Below are positions 45,846-56,300 of a stretch of 64,000 nucleotides of DNA, one piece after another (position 1 is the first letter of the stretch; each line of letters starts with the position of its first letter). Under the pieces are notes generated by a model. The model was not told the DNA's origin, ran no database searches, and was given only the letters and a program-made list of their open reading frames with translations. The stretch is from Ditylenchus dipsaci (taxonomy: Eukaryota > Nematoda > Chromadorea > Rhabditida > Anguinidae): assembly GCA_004194705.1 (NCBI GenBank), contig SADC01001370.1, forward strand, positions 372,001 to 436,000. The letters are read 5' to 3'. The position numbers were made by a program, and so were the translations under genes.

Positions 45846-48089
45846 TTAGTCATGAGCGTCTTTAATGCAGGCGACCTGCTCACTGGTGAATTCAATAGAA
45901 GGAAGGAGTTCAAGTTTGGTCGGGGGTTTAGTGCAAAGCTTCGAACATGGAAGGGTCAGATTTTGCCCTATAGCTTCAAGGCTGCAAGAGAGCGACAAGA
46001 GGTAAAGCGAATGTTTATGCTATTACTTTTCTGCTTACATTTTATTTGTAGAGGAACGTTGCAACAGAGAAATTGCTACTGCACATAAATTCTAACAATG
46101 AAAGCATTATTCTGGACCAGCAAAATTGGATGAAAGATATCGGTGAAAGAGTCTTTAAGAATTTCAATGAGATTGAAAATTTGCAAATGTAAGTTTCTGA
46201 TTGTGTTTTGCTGATATCTAAACAGGCTGTTCAGCAGATCGTGAAACCGACGGATCTGATTGCTTTAAGAAAGCGTTTGAACATGCATTGTTTTGTCGAG
46301 CTTCAACAGTCAGTTCAGCTCTTGTTCCCAACAAAGCGTTCTCTGGCCACAAGGTGTTTTAGCGGATTCCAATTTTATGGTTTTATAGGTTTACTCTTAG
46401 TGTGATACACCTTAAAAACGTCACTGAACTAGATGTTGTGAATTCATTAATCGAGTTTCCTAAGTGGATAGGCTATCAATATCATTTCGTCCGAGTGTGC
46501 TCTAAAGAGCCTTTGAAACTTGCATGGAGTAATGATTCTGGATTGCTAGTGGTAATTGTTGCTGCTATAGACCAGAGCTTTTGGAAAAACGACATTTTTT
46601 CAGGTTGAGCCAGGTGACAAAACTCGCAACCTTCGTGTAAGACCCACAAAATACTATCAAAAGCTTGCCAAATCACAGAAGGCGACAGCTAAGAGCATGA
46701 GTTGTGAAAGTGGCTTCTCGACTATCTCATTGATTTCTACAGCTACGACGGTAAGCTATTTGTTCCTTTATTAATTTAGTATTTGCCTTTCCAAACATAA
46801 ATTTTAGTCACCAAACTCATGGTAAAATTTACATCATATCTTTGGAATTGTGTCTATTAATGTCTGACTCAAATTGGGAATCTTTGAAAAGAATTTACAT
46901 CACGCTTACCTTTTCGATGTCCTAGTCGTTGATATTTTCTTAATTCTCGAAATTTCTAGGTGTAATGATTGGAAATGGCAACCAAGGCATGCAGAATACG
47001 ATCACAGGCTGTCAACGATGGTGAATCTTATGGCAATCTCATGCATGGATTATCATATTTTTTTACAGGAATATACAACCTGAAGACGATGCATGAGCAG
47101 GGCCAAGATGAATTTTTGCTCGATTCAATGAGGAAGTTTCGGACAGATTGAGAACATGTGCTGCGTACGTTTTTTTTTGTATTTTAGCCAACAAGATTCG
47201 TTCATTTTCAGGGATATGGAGCAAGTGCAGGACTATCTGTCAGTTTTTTACATGTCTTAACTATTCGAAAAGGTTTGCGACAGTATGCTTGTTCAGTTTT
47301 CTAAACAATCGCTTCGATCCAGTAACTGATGCTCTGTGCGAGCAGGACAAAGATCATTCGGCGTATCTGCCAAGCCACAATATGATCCAAATAGAATGTG
47401 TTGAGAAGCGTCTACAAAGCTAATAGAATCATCCCAGTTGACAATGGATGAGAAAAAAGATCTTCAGGTACTGTAATATTTTTCAGTAGTCACTCTAACA
47501 TGAATAAATATTAGGTCCTGTTTTACGCAAAAGAACGTTATGAGCTATTTCTTTCGGGATGTGAAAAGTTCGTTCAAAGGGCAAAGAAACTTGTTCTGGT
47601 GATTCTCGATTATATTTCTAATCGGCTTTTTACTTAATCTTATTTTTAGTCTGGCAATAAATGATTCGTGGCGCTGTGTGCTGAAAACTAAGCGAATAGA
47701 ACAAACAGATACTTTGGAAACTTTAAAGGTATCTCTTTATGTCTAAATTTAACTTAAGTAAGCATGTTTTTCTTTGCAGTTGATCGTTTGTGACGATGAC
47801 GTGTGGAATTTGAGCTCTGATTTTTCCAACAAAACTTTAGTGGTATGTTTTAGACCTTTAATTCTGCTAATATATTTCCTTGTTAGGATCGCTGCGATCG
47901 TCTGAAATGCGCTAACGGGATGGATACCAGTGGCCTGAAGAGTCTAAATCACCTGGTAGTTGTAAAATATTTCGTCTTTGTGTGATTTTTTAAATTTAGA
48001 CGGATGTGCAGATGACCTATGTATCGGTTGGTGCGATTGTAGCATTCATTTTTCTTGTTGGTATCACGATATTTGCTCTCTTTTTGTGA
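45846..48089 (+). CDS. Unrecognised multi-exon protein with C-terminal membrane anchor
   Basis: About twelve to thirteen short exons with good GT-AG signals, beginning at an ATG two bases after a TTTTAG acceptor (45849-45850) and ending at TGA 48087. Approximate exons: 45850-45998, 46051-46188, 46224-46350, 46390-46553, 46606-46749, 46966-47018, 47070-47161, 47213-47260, one or two unclear ones to 47466, 47514-47597, 47650-47729, 47781-47842, 47887-47955, 48001-48089. The product would be about 400 residues, charged and largely globular. Its last 25 residues are a strong single membrane span (VSVGAIVAFIFLVGITIFAL) with almost no cytoplasmic tail. An AATAAA lies about 6 bases past the stop. 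Phases at 46224, 46966 and 47280-47400 do not join cleanly, so indels or mis-set exons are likely. I recognise no domain. Confidence 0.6.
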
Positions 48090-48674
48090 AAGATCAATAA
48101 AATATATGTAGGAATGAATCTGAATAGCGTTTGTTATGTTGTGGGATGTGTCAAAAATCGCTCACGAACGCTCACACCTCATTCATCATGGCACGAGAGC
48201 GAGAGCGGAAATATTTACTTGCACAACACATACTCTTAGAGCGACTAATTTAGTGTCATCCTTATCTTGTAAAAAACTAAACATACTTTATTTATTTGAC
48301 TATATATTAATATCCATTGATAGTAAATTTTCATAGCAATTAACGAAACAGCTCATCAATAACCCGTCATAGTGAATAGTGAACAGAAAACAGCAATTTT
48401 GTTATAAACGGACAATATCGCGTTTATTGGAAAACGCGTTTGGAAATTGGTTGGTACTTACAGCGTACAGTAAATTTTTTTTTTTGAATTTTTGAATTTT
48501 ATTTGGTAAATTTCTTTTAGTAACGCACTTGTAGTTGTTTTTGTGTCAAAGACCTTCTTATTCCAACTTTCTCTTCTCTTTCCCTTTCTTTCTCCAGGTT
48601 TCTATTCTAGAGGGCCTCGATTCATGTCCTGGTCACTAGGTGCTTAACGGGTTCGGAGAGCATAAAGTGCTTTT

Positions 48675-48905
48675 AAAACGGCGTCTCTGTGACCAAAACA
48701 GCCAATTCCGCGTCGAAATAAGATCTATAGCCAAAAACAAGAACTCTATGACCAAAAGATATACCACACAAAAATATCCACGGAAAAAGTGCTTTACCAA
48801 AAAGTTTTCTTAACACATGTGCCTTCACCAAAAAGATTTTACTAAATATGCCTTTGCCAAAAATTTTTTTTAACAAATGTGCCTTTACCAAAAAAATTTT
48901 TTACC
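48675..48905. repeat. Degenerate tandem repeat, core TTTACCAAAAA
   Basis: Repeats of about 30-37 bp with GCCTTTACCAAAAAG and TTAACAAATGT words. The interval 48090-48674 contains nothing I can name. Confidence 0.5.
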
Positions 48906-48909
48906 TTTC

Positions 48910-50715
48910 TCGGTACAGCCTCTTACATACCGAAAGATAGCTCTAGTCTTGCTGACTACGGATTCACGCGCAGAATCTGCTATGGAGCGATCTACGCCGA
49001 CATATTTATTGATCTTCGAAAATTGTAATTCCGGCATCTAGGATATATAACTGACTAACATCACATTCAAACATGTCAGTATGGTACGGTGGAAACACTA
49101 TGAGACCCTATTTTAAGGTCACAGTTTCGACTCTCAGCTGGCGCATTTTTTAATTTTTTTGTTCATTTTTTTGCTGGTTTGTTTCGAATATGTTTCTTTT
49201 ACAGGATATATAATGGCTTTTTCCGTAAGAGTCCTTGAATCTTGGTCAGACTTGCCGAGAGCCAACTTGTGCAGGCGTCAGTTCCATTCGTTGCTCGTTT
49301 TGCGAACAATATCTCTGTTTCGATCATTTGTTGTGAACAAACACTGTCATTGATAATACAGGGTGGCCCAAGTATTTTTCCCTTTTTGAAATGGCTGTAA
49401 CTTGCTTATTTGCCAACATTTGAACGAGATCTTTTTTTTATCATGTAGAGGAGATCGGCAATTTCATTTGAAACCAAATTTGCAACAATTATTTTCATTG
49501 ATAATTCATACACCGCAATAGCAACAAAATTCAATTTCCAAAGTTTTCTTCCACACTTCTACCACCAACAGCAATACAACGGTTCAAACGGTGAGGATAA
49601 GCAGTGATACAATTATTAATCATTTCTTGCGGTAGTTCTTCAAAGGCTATCTCTATTCTTCCGATCAGCTCATTAATGTCTTCAATTGGCTCTTTGTAGA
49701 CCTTGCTCTTGATCCAGCTCTAAAGGAAGAAGTCGCACGGCGTGAGGTCTGGTGAATATGGAGGCCACGGTAAGTTTGGTGATCCTCTGCCCATCCAGCG
49801 CTGCGGAAACATTTCTGTCAAATTAGCGCGCACTCTAAGAGCCCAATGAGGAGGTGCACCATCCTAAAGGCATCAATAATGAACATTCAATCAATGATTA
49901 GCAATCAGTACCTGCATAAAGATCAGTTCATTGAAATTTTGCCACCCTTGAAGCTCAGGAATCACTTCTTGTCGCAGCAGATTCAGGTAGTTGGCGCTAT
50001 TAATGTTTTCGAAAAGAAGCACGGCCCTACAATCTCTTGCCGGCCAATAAGAGCGAACACGATGATACAAGGCGAGTGGAGTGGAACTTGCTCAAACCAA
50101 TGCGGATTCTGATCATCCCAATACCGGAAGTTGTGCCTGTTGACTCCTCCATTCAGCGAAAAGTGCGCTTCATCGCAAAAGACGAGATTGTCGAGGAACA
50201 ATTCATTTGGAACTCCCCAACATGCCAAATTCGACCACACAAAATGCTTTTTCTTGCACAGTAAAGACCATTTTCTAAAAAACAATAATGCAAACAATTT
50301 TTTAGCACAAACATAGACATTTGGTATCAAATGAAATTGCCCGATCTCCTCTACATGACTAAAAAAAAGATCTCGTTCAAATTTTGGCAAATAACCAAGT
50401 TACAGCCATTTCAAAAAGGGAAAAATACTTGGGCCACCCTGTATGTTGTTTACAAATTAAAATTTGTACGAAAAAATAAAAAATTAAAAAATGCATCAGC
50501 TGGGAGTCGAACCTGTGACATTAAAAAGGGGACCGACAGTGTTTACACTGTACCATACTGACATGTTTGATTATGATGTTAGTCAGTTATATATCCTAGA
50601 TGCCGGAATTTACAATTTTCGAAAATCAATATCTCTGCGTAGATCGCTCCATAGCAGATTCTGCGCATGGATCCGTAATTAGCAAGACTAGGGCTATCTT
50701 TCGGTATATAAGGTT
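48910..50715. mobile_element. Palindromic element split by a mariner, tRNA-like arms
   Basis: Outer arms 48910-49355 and 50445-50715 are inverted copies (for example GCAGAATCTGCTATGGAGCG and its inverse). Each arm contains a tRNA-like block with a B box: GTTTCGACTCTCAGCTG on the left, and AGGTTCGACTCCCAGCTG on the right (minus strand). TCAGTATGGTAC stands at the position of an A box. The mariner at 49359-50441 sits in the loop. Confidence 0.65.
49359..50441 (-). mobile_element. mariner-like element
   Basis: 1083 bp. TIRs CAGGGTGGCCCAAGTATTTT and its inverse, flanked by TA. On the minus strand the transposase shows LVFCDEAHFSLNG (first Asp), then in a shifted frame FMQDGAPPHWA (second Asp) and PYSPDLTPCDFFL (third Asp), the DD34D arrangement of mariners. 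PHWFEQVPLHSP and VGPCFF also fit. At least one frame change (near the GGCCGTGC block, about 50025) and a truncated N-terminus mark this copy as defective. Confidence 0.85.
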
Positions 50716-50771
50716 CTTCAATAGGCCACGGTCGGATCGTGCACTTCCCGTGTCAGATTTTTTTACACCGT

Positions 50772-50998
50772 CTTGTAGCTGAGATTTTTCTCTATCGTTT
50801 GAGTGGTCAAACATCCTAGTTAAAAATAATTTTTAAGGAAATCACACCAAAAGTGAGGTAAAAAACCATATTTTTTACCTCGGTGTTTCTTGTGGGTTTT
50901 CACCTCACTTTTGGTGTGATTTCCTTGAAAATTATTTTAAACTAGGGTGTTTGACCACTCGATCGATAGAGAAAAATCTTAGCTACAAAACTATGACA
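50772..50998. mobile_element. Palindromic MITE, TAGCTGAGATTTTTCTCTAT arms
   Basis: Arms of about 100 bp pair (TTGAGTGGTCAAACATCCTA and its inverse; GAAATCACACCAAAAGTGAG and its inverse). A half copy (TGTAGCTGAGATTC and TTGAGTGGTCAAAT) is at 37425-37560. The stretch 50999-51662 is AT-rich without a gene. Confidence 0.75.
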
Positions 50999-51847
50999 AA
51001 AAAACATCTCAGATAAGAAAACAAAATATATGAAAAAGAGGTGTTTGAAGTAAAAAGCACCGAATTTTGGTGATATCATTAAATTTGATGTTTTTGAGAA
51101 TTATAGCCTAAAGGCGATGTGATCATTTTCAGAAAACTTCTGTTTTTAGTTATTTTGACAAATTTTCTTGGCGTGTTCGTGTTCAGCATATCTGATTTGC
51201 TTATAAAAGTGCTCTCACTCCTCAAACCCCTAAAGTTTAGGCAACCTTCATTCAAAAAAGTTGTTTTTCTCACCAGGAAGCCATTTTTAGAAAATGTTTC
51301 ATACTAGTCTTGCTCAGCTGAGTGTGCTGAACGAGAATATGAAAAATCATTCGTCCTTAAAGAACCATTGCCGTCTACGACACCGATTGTTCCTCGCCAA
51401 TTCAATTTTTTTCATGTAGAGAAAAATGAGCTTTCATGTCATTAGGTTTGAATAAAAAACAAGCGAGCTAGAGCCATTTAAAATTAAAAATTCAAAAAAT
51501 AAAATACCTAAAAAGTCAATCACTTAAAATGCTTGGTTTGCAAAGGTTTTCTTATGAGAACAAAAGATCTCAACTGTTTGGGAAATATTATCATTTCCTC
51601 CATACTCAGATTTTTTAAAACTCATTTTTTCTGCTCGACACGATGAGAGAAGCATCTCTAAAGGCTAAAGTACACTATACGGCCTCCTCCCAAAAACCGG
51701 TTTTAACCACTTTTTCGTGTGTTTTAACATCTTTAACGTACAGAAAACGTGTTTTTGGGTGGCGGAAGACCAATTCCGGAAAAAAATATTTTTGACTTTT
51801 TGCCTTGGGGGACCAAGGTAAGCCATCCTAAAAGGGTATCCAGATAC

Positions 51848-52152
51848 CAGGGCTGTACCGGATATCCGATATCCGACATCCGATATCCGGCACTTTTTGA
51901 CATCCGATATCCGGTATCCGATATCCGAAAAAATGGCCAATTTTCGGAAAAATTTTTTAAAACTTTTTTGAAATTTAGAAAAAATTTTTCATTTTTTTTT
52001 TCAAAATTTCATCAAAAATATCCGAAATCCGATATCCGATAACCGATATCCGGCACTTTTTCATATCCGGTATCCGATATCCGATCCGATATTTTCCCAT
52101 ATCCGGTATCCGATATCCGATCCGATATTTTTTGGTATCCGGTACAGCCCTG
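51848..52152. mobile_element. hAT MITE with GGATATCCGATATCC arrays, 8-bp duplication
   Basis: 305 bp. TIRs CAGGGCTGTACCGG, exact 8-bp duplication CCAGATAC. Both subterminal regions consist of tandem TATCCGATATCCGG words. Confidence 0.9.
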
Positions 52153-52174
52153 CCAGATACCTTAAAAAGTGTTC

Positions 52175-52410
52175 GAACATAGTTTTGTTAACTGGGGCCT
52201 ACCGCATAAAAGAACTCTGGTATGCATACATTTTTCATGCATCCAGACTCACTTTCGAGTGATTTATGTCTTAGATATGTGTGTGCGCGCATCTCAACCC
52301 CAAGGGGCTTTGTTGGTTAGAGATGCGCACACAGACTTACCTTAGACATAATTCCGAGCAAGACTCTTGATCATACATGTATAAAAGACTCTTTTTGCCC
52401 AGCTCCAGTT
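52175..52410. repeat. Palindromic repeat family (see 16597), copy 4
   Basis: GTTCGAACATAGTTTTGTTA, CATGCATCCAGACTCACTTT, GTCTTAGATATGTGTGTG and the inverse CTTACCTTAGACATAATTCC. The GC-rich central hairpin is shortened. Confidence 0.65.
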
Positions 52411-52729
52411 ACCAAAACAGGGTAGAATACCTTAATACAAGGTGGTTTACCTTGGTCCCCCAAGGCAAAAAGTCAAAATTTTCAAAAAATGTTTTTTCCC
52501 TGAAAATGGTCTTCCGCCACCTAAAAACATGTTTTTTACACGTTTTAAGTGCTGAAACACACGAATAAGTAGTTAAAACCGATATTAGGGAGGAGGCCGT
52601 ATAATCTACTCCTGCCTTTCTAAACACTCTCTAGGGAAAAAAATTGAATTTTGTCAAAAAAAAATTGCCACCTCTTGGGGTAGATGGTCATTTTAAGGTA
52701 TTTTAGGGTCATTTTTAGTGATTTAGCAA

Positions 52730-52985
52730 AAGTCGTGCTCGGAATCATATCTAAGGTAAGTGATTGCGCGCATCTCTAACCCCACCAAGCCCCTGCGCCC
52801 CTTCGGGGGCGCAGGGGGCTTGGTTGCTTGGGTTGAGATGCGCACACCCACATACCTGAGACTCAAATCACTCGAAAAAGACTCTAGATGCATAAAAAAG
52901 CATGCATACCAGAGTTTCTTTATGCGGTAGCCCTAGTATTCAAAACTATGTTCAAATACCATCTTTAAGGGTGTCTCAGTCTAAA
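52730..52985. repeat. Palindromic repeat family (see 16597), copy 5
   Basis: Inverted orientation relative to copy 4: ATCTAAGGTAAGTGATTGCG, then GCCCCTGCGCCCC and GGGGGCGCAGGGGGC around TTC, then CATACCTGAGACTCAAATCA, ending with TATGTTCAAATACCA. From 52986 to 53360 there is no gene. Confidence 0.65.
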
Positions 52986-53360
52986 AAAATTTTGATGGTT
53001 ACCTTGGTCCCCTAAAGCAAAAAATCAAATTTTAGTCAAAAATTTTTTTCAAAAATGTCTTTACGCGCTTTTAAACATGTCTTCCATTGTTCTAAAGGCC
53101 TTAAATGCCTTAAACGTGCTTAAAACAGGTTTTTGGGCAAGACACACAGGGTGTAGTTAAGCCCCTAAACCTAAGCCTACGGACCTAAGCTAAAGCCTAA
53201 ATTATTGGGAGGGGTATATTCCAGTAGCGCCAAAATGATAATGAAATAACTACGATTTGAGTGGTCTATGTACTGAAAGCGATGTTTTGAAAACGATATT
53301 GTCACGTTGCTATTTTATTATTTTAAAACTTTTCTTGTATGATTTCCTCCTGTTCCACCA

Positions 53361-56300
53361 CTATTTGCTGTTGCTGTTCAAGCGGAGATGATGTTGGAGG
53401 TATAGTTGCAGGGGTGTCATTGGTGTGCTGCTTCCATTATTGTTGTCATTGTCTTTATTGTTGCTTTTAGTCGACATTTTGAAAAAGTCATTCCTTTTGG
53501 CCTTCCAATTATGTCTTCTACTGATCGGCGACATTTGAGCCATGTTTTTGCTCGATACAACTGGTTTACAAGTCCCACTTTCCACTCCGCCCAAAGCCAC
53601 TGTTTCACTATTTCTCTCCATTATTGAACGTTTAAACTTCATTCGGTGGTCTTCGGACTGGCGGCGAAGTTTCCGCTCCTCCCTCCTCTGTTGCAACCAC
53701 ATCCTAATGCACTCCAACACTGTTCGGTTGGTGTAGCACACTATCATAGCAACTACAAATCCCTGAAAATATAGATTAGAATTACTCTAAATTTAGCCAG
53801 AAAGCACACAAAGACAACCATTTTTCCTTAAAATTTCTGACTCAATATTTTTTAATATTATTGCACATGACAGCCGACCCAAAAAACTTATTTTACAATC
53901 GATAAGTTTTTTGACGCTAGTCGTTTTTACGTAATGGTTTATTGTCCATACCCCTCTAACTAAGAACCCCTTTGTAACTTTTGAGCTATCATTCTTTAGC
54001 CAAAATATGGCCCCTAACTTTTTGTTGGTCAAAAATGAAAAATAAAGTACTGGGAGTGAAATCAAAATTTTGGTTCTTATCCTTTATCGCGACCCCCTTA
54101 TAATCATTTATACTAAGTTTTCAATATTTTTTTAGAGATTTAAATACAATGTTACCCGAAACCAAGTTTTTTCTTGATGTCCACACCATAATGCGTCTTT
54201 GTGACATATGCTTCCCGCATGTGTTGTACTATAAACGCGTAACCCACATTATAATAGTTAAGAGGGGGTCGCGATAAAGGATAAGTATCAAAATTTTGAC
54301 TGATCGTCCTTACCTGCAGTCCATCAAGCACCAAATTTAAAATTTGATGAGCATAGCTTTGGATGCGATATATTGTGATCAGGAAATGCAGACCAAAAAC
54401 AGGCACTAACATGAATACTGCTCGAAAGGCTTTTCTGAATGTTTTCGTTTTTATTACTATTGATCAATAATTACTGACGTGTATTGTGCTGGCTCCATGC
54501 TTGTATTGCACCTCAGTTTCTTAAACAGAACGCACAGCACTACCAACATTAGTAAAAGATTTATCTTGAAAATATGTTTGATTAGCCAATGTCCCTATAT
54601 AGCTTCCATACACTATTTGAGTTTTGTGTGAGAATGCGTTTTTTACGCGATTCGATGTCCCCTTCCACGGTATTTTCTGACTCCGAAAATTTCCTGAGGC
54701 AGAATTATTAGCAGAAAAAGTTCAAAAATTAAGATTCAGAAAGTGCCCTAGCGTGGGGCACCGAATCGTATAAAAACTTTATGCAGACTGAAAACTCAAA
54801 TACCGTATATCTTTTAATAAGGACCCATGGGGCTTCATTATTCAACCTCTCTTTGAAGGTGGGCCCTTATTAGAAGATATACGGTAGTTCAAAATAAGAT
54901 ATCTTATATGACATAGAGCCATTTTAATGTTGAAGCACTCACAGAGAGAGCTAGTAAACACGGCCCAATAATTGTCCATTCAATCCACCATATCTTAGTA
55001 GGAGTTATCCAACACTCTTCGTTGTCAAATTTTTGGCGCAAAAGGCTATACACCAAAGTAATTAGAAAAGGAAGGCCTGAAATACTGCATTTTCAAACGG
55101 TTCGTACTCATTTGATCACAACTCATTTGATCCCACTCATTTGATCCCACTCGTTTGATCACAACTCATTTGATCACAACTCATTTGATCCCACCTCATT
55201 TGATCCCACCTCATTTGATCCCACCTCATTTGATCCCAACTCATTTGATCCCACCTCATTTGATCCCAATTTCGGTACTGAGTCAATTTTCCCCAGGTAA
55301 ATTCATCTGACGAATTCAATCTCCAGTCAGTAGAACTGACTCAATACTAGGGTTTAAAACCTGTCTAATATCAGTGAATTGTTTGTGTTTATTTTATAAT
55401 TTTTCGGGGTTAGTGAGGGTCGTGAAACCAACTTTGTGATCAGATGCCTCAAAATACCATTATAGATAAGCTGTCTATCCGCTTATTCGTGACTTAATTT
55501 TAGATCGAAAACCGATCTTCTTTGTTTTTTAATCTTAGGTTCGGTGCAGTTAACCAAAAATTGGTTCACTTCCGCATCTCATTACCCGAACCATTGAAAC
55601 TACACCTAAGCATACACACGGAGTTTAGTTTGGTTTTGAAAATTAGAGGTGATTCAGACATTTTGTTAATTCAAACATTTCCTATGAACCGACCGCAGTT
55701 TTGCTGGATGCCCAATGTACCAACAAAACCAAGTGGTAGTCTACTTAAATCAACTTTTTTTTTTTGATTTTTGGGTTCCAAAACCTATTTTCCGCTATAA
55801 GTCGAACATTTTAAAAATAGTTTGACAGCAGTAAAAAAACGTTTCGACATCATTTTCACAGTTCTTGTAAATCTTGCAAAACGTAACTATGTTACTGTCA
55901 AACCGTCTTTCAAGGCTCAAATTAGTGCAGAAAATAGGTTTTGGAACCCAAAAACGTAAAAAATAGTTTTGATCCAAGTGGACGGTTACTTGGTTTTGTC
56001 AGCACATGGGACACCCACCAACTTTCTTCACAACTCTTTAAGAAGCAAAAAATAATAGTCTAAACATTTATTTCAACAACACATTCAGCAAAACAAGGAA
56101 CATGGTGATGTAGTTATTCGACTTTCTCAACAGCACCAGTATGACGCAACTGAGAGGCGATGCGATCCAGATCCTTTCGGCCCTGAAAATGAAATATTAA
56201 TCAATTTTAGAATGTGAAAATTCATTTAGATACCTGCTTAGTCAACTTGCGACCACCATCAGGGCTCTTCTCAGCCCACTTCAAGCCCTCCAGGATTTGC

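Larger units (their letters stand above)
51663..52612. mobile_element. Palindromic element with GTACACTATACGGCCTCCTC-type arms
   Basis: Left arm 51663-51839 and right arm 52430-52612 are inverted copies sharing TACGGCCTCCTCCC, GGCGGAAGACCA and CCTTGGGGGACCAAGG words. It has been interrupted by a hAT MITE (51848-52152) and a copy of the CTTACCTTAGAC family (52175-52410). Related arm sequence recurs near 52985-53150. Confidence 0.7.
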
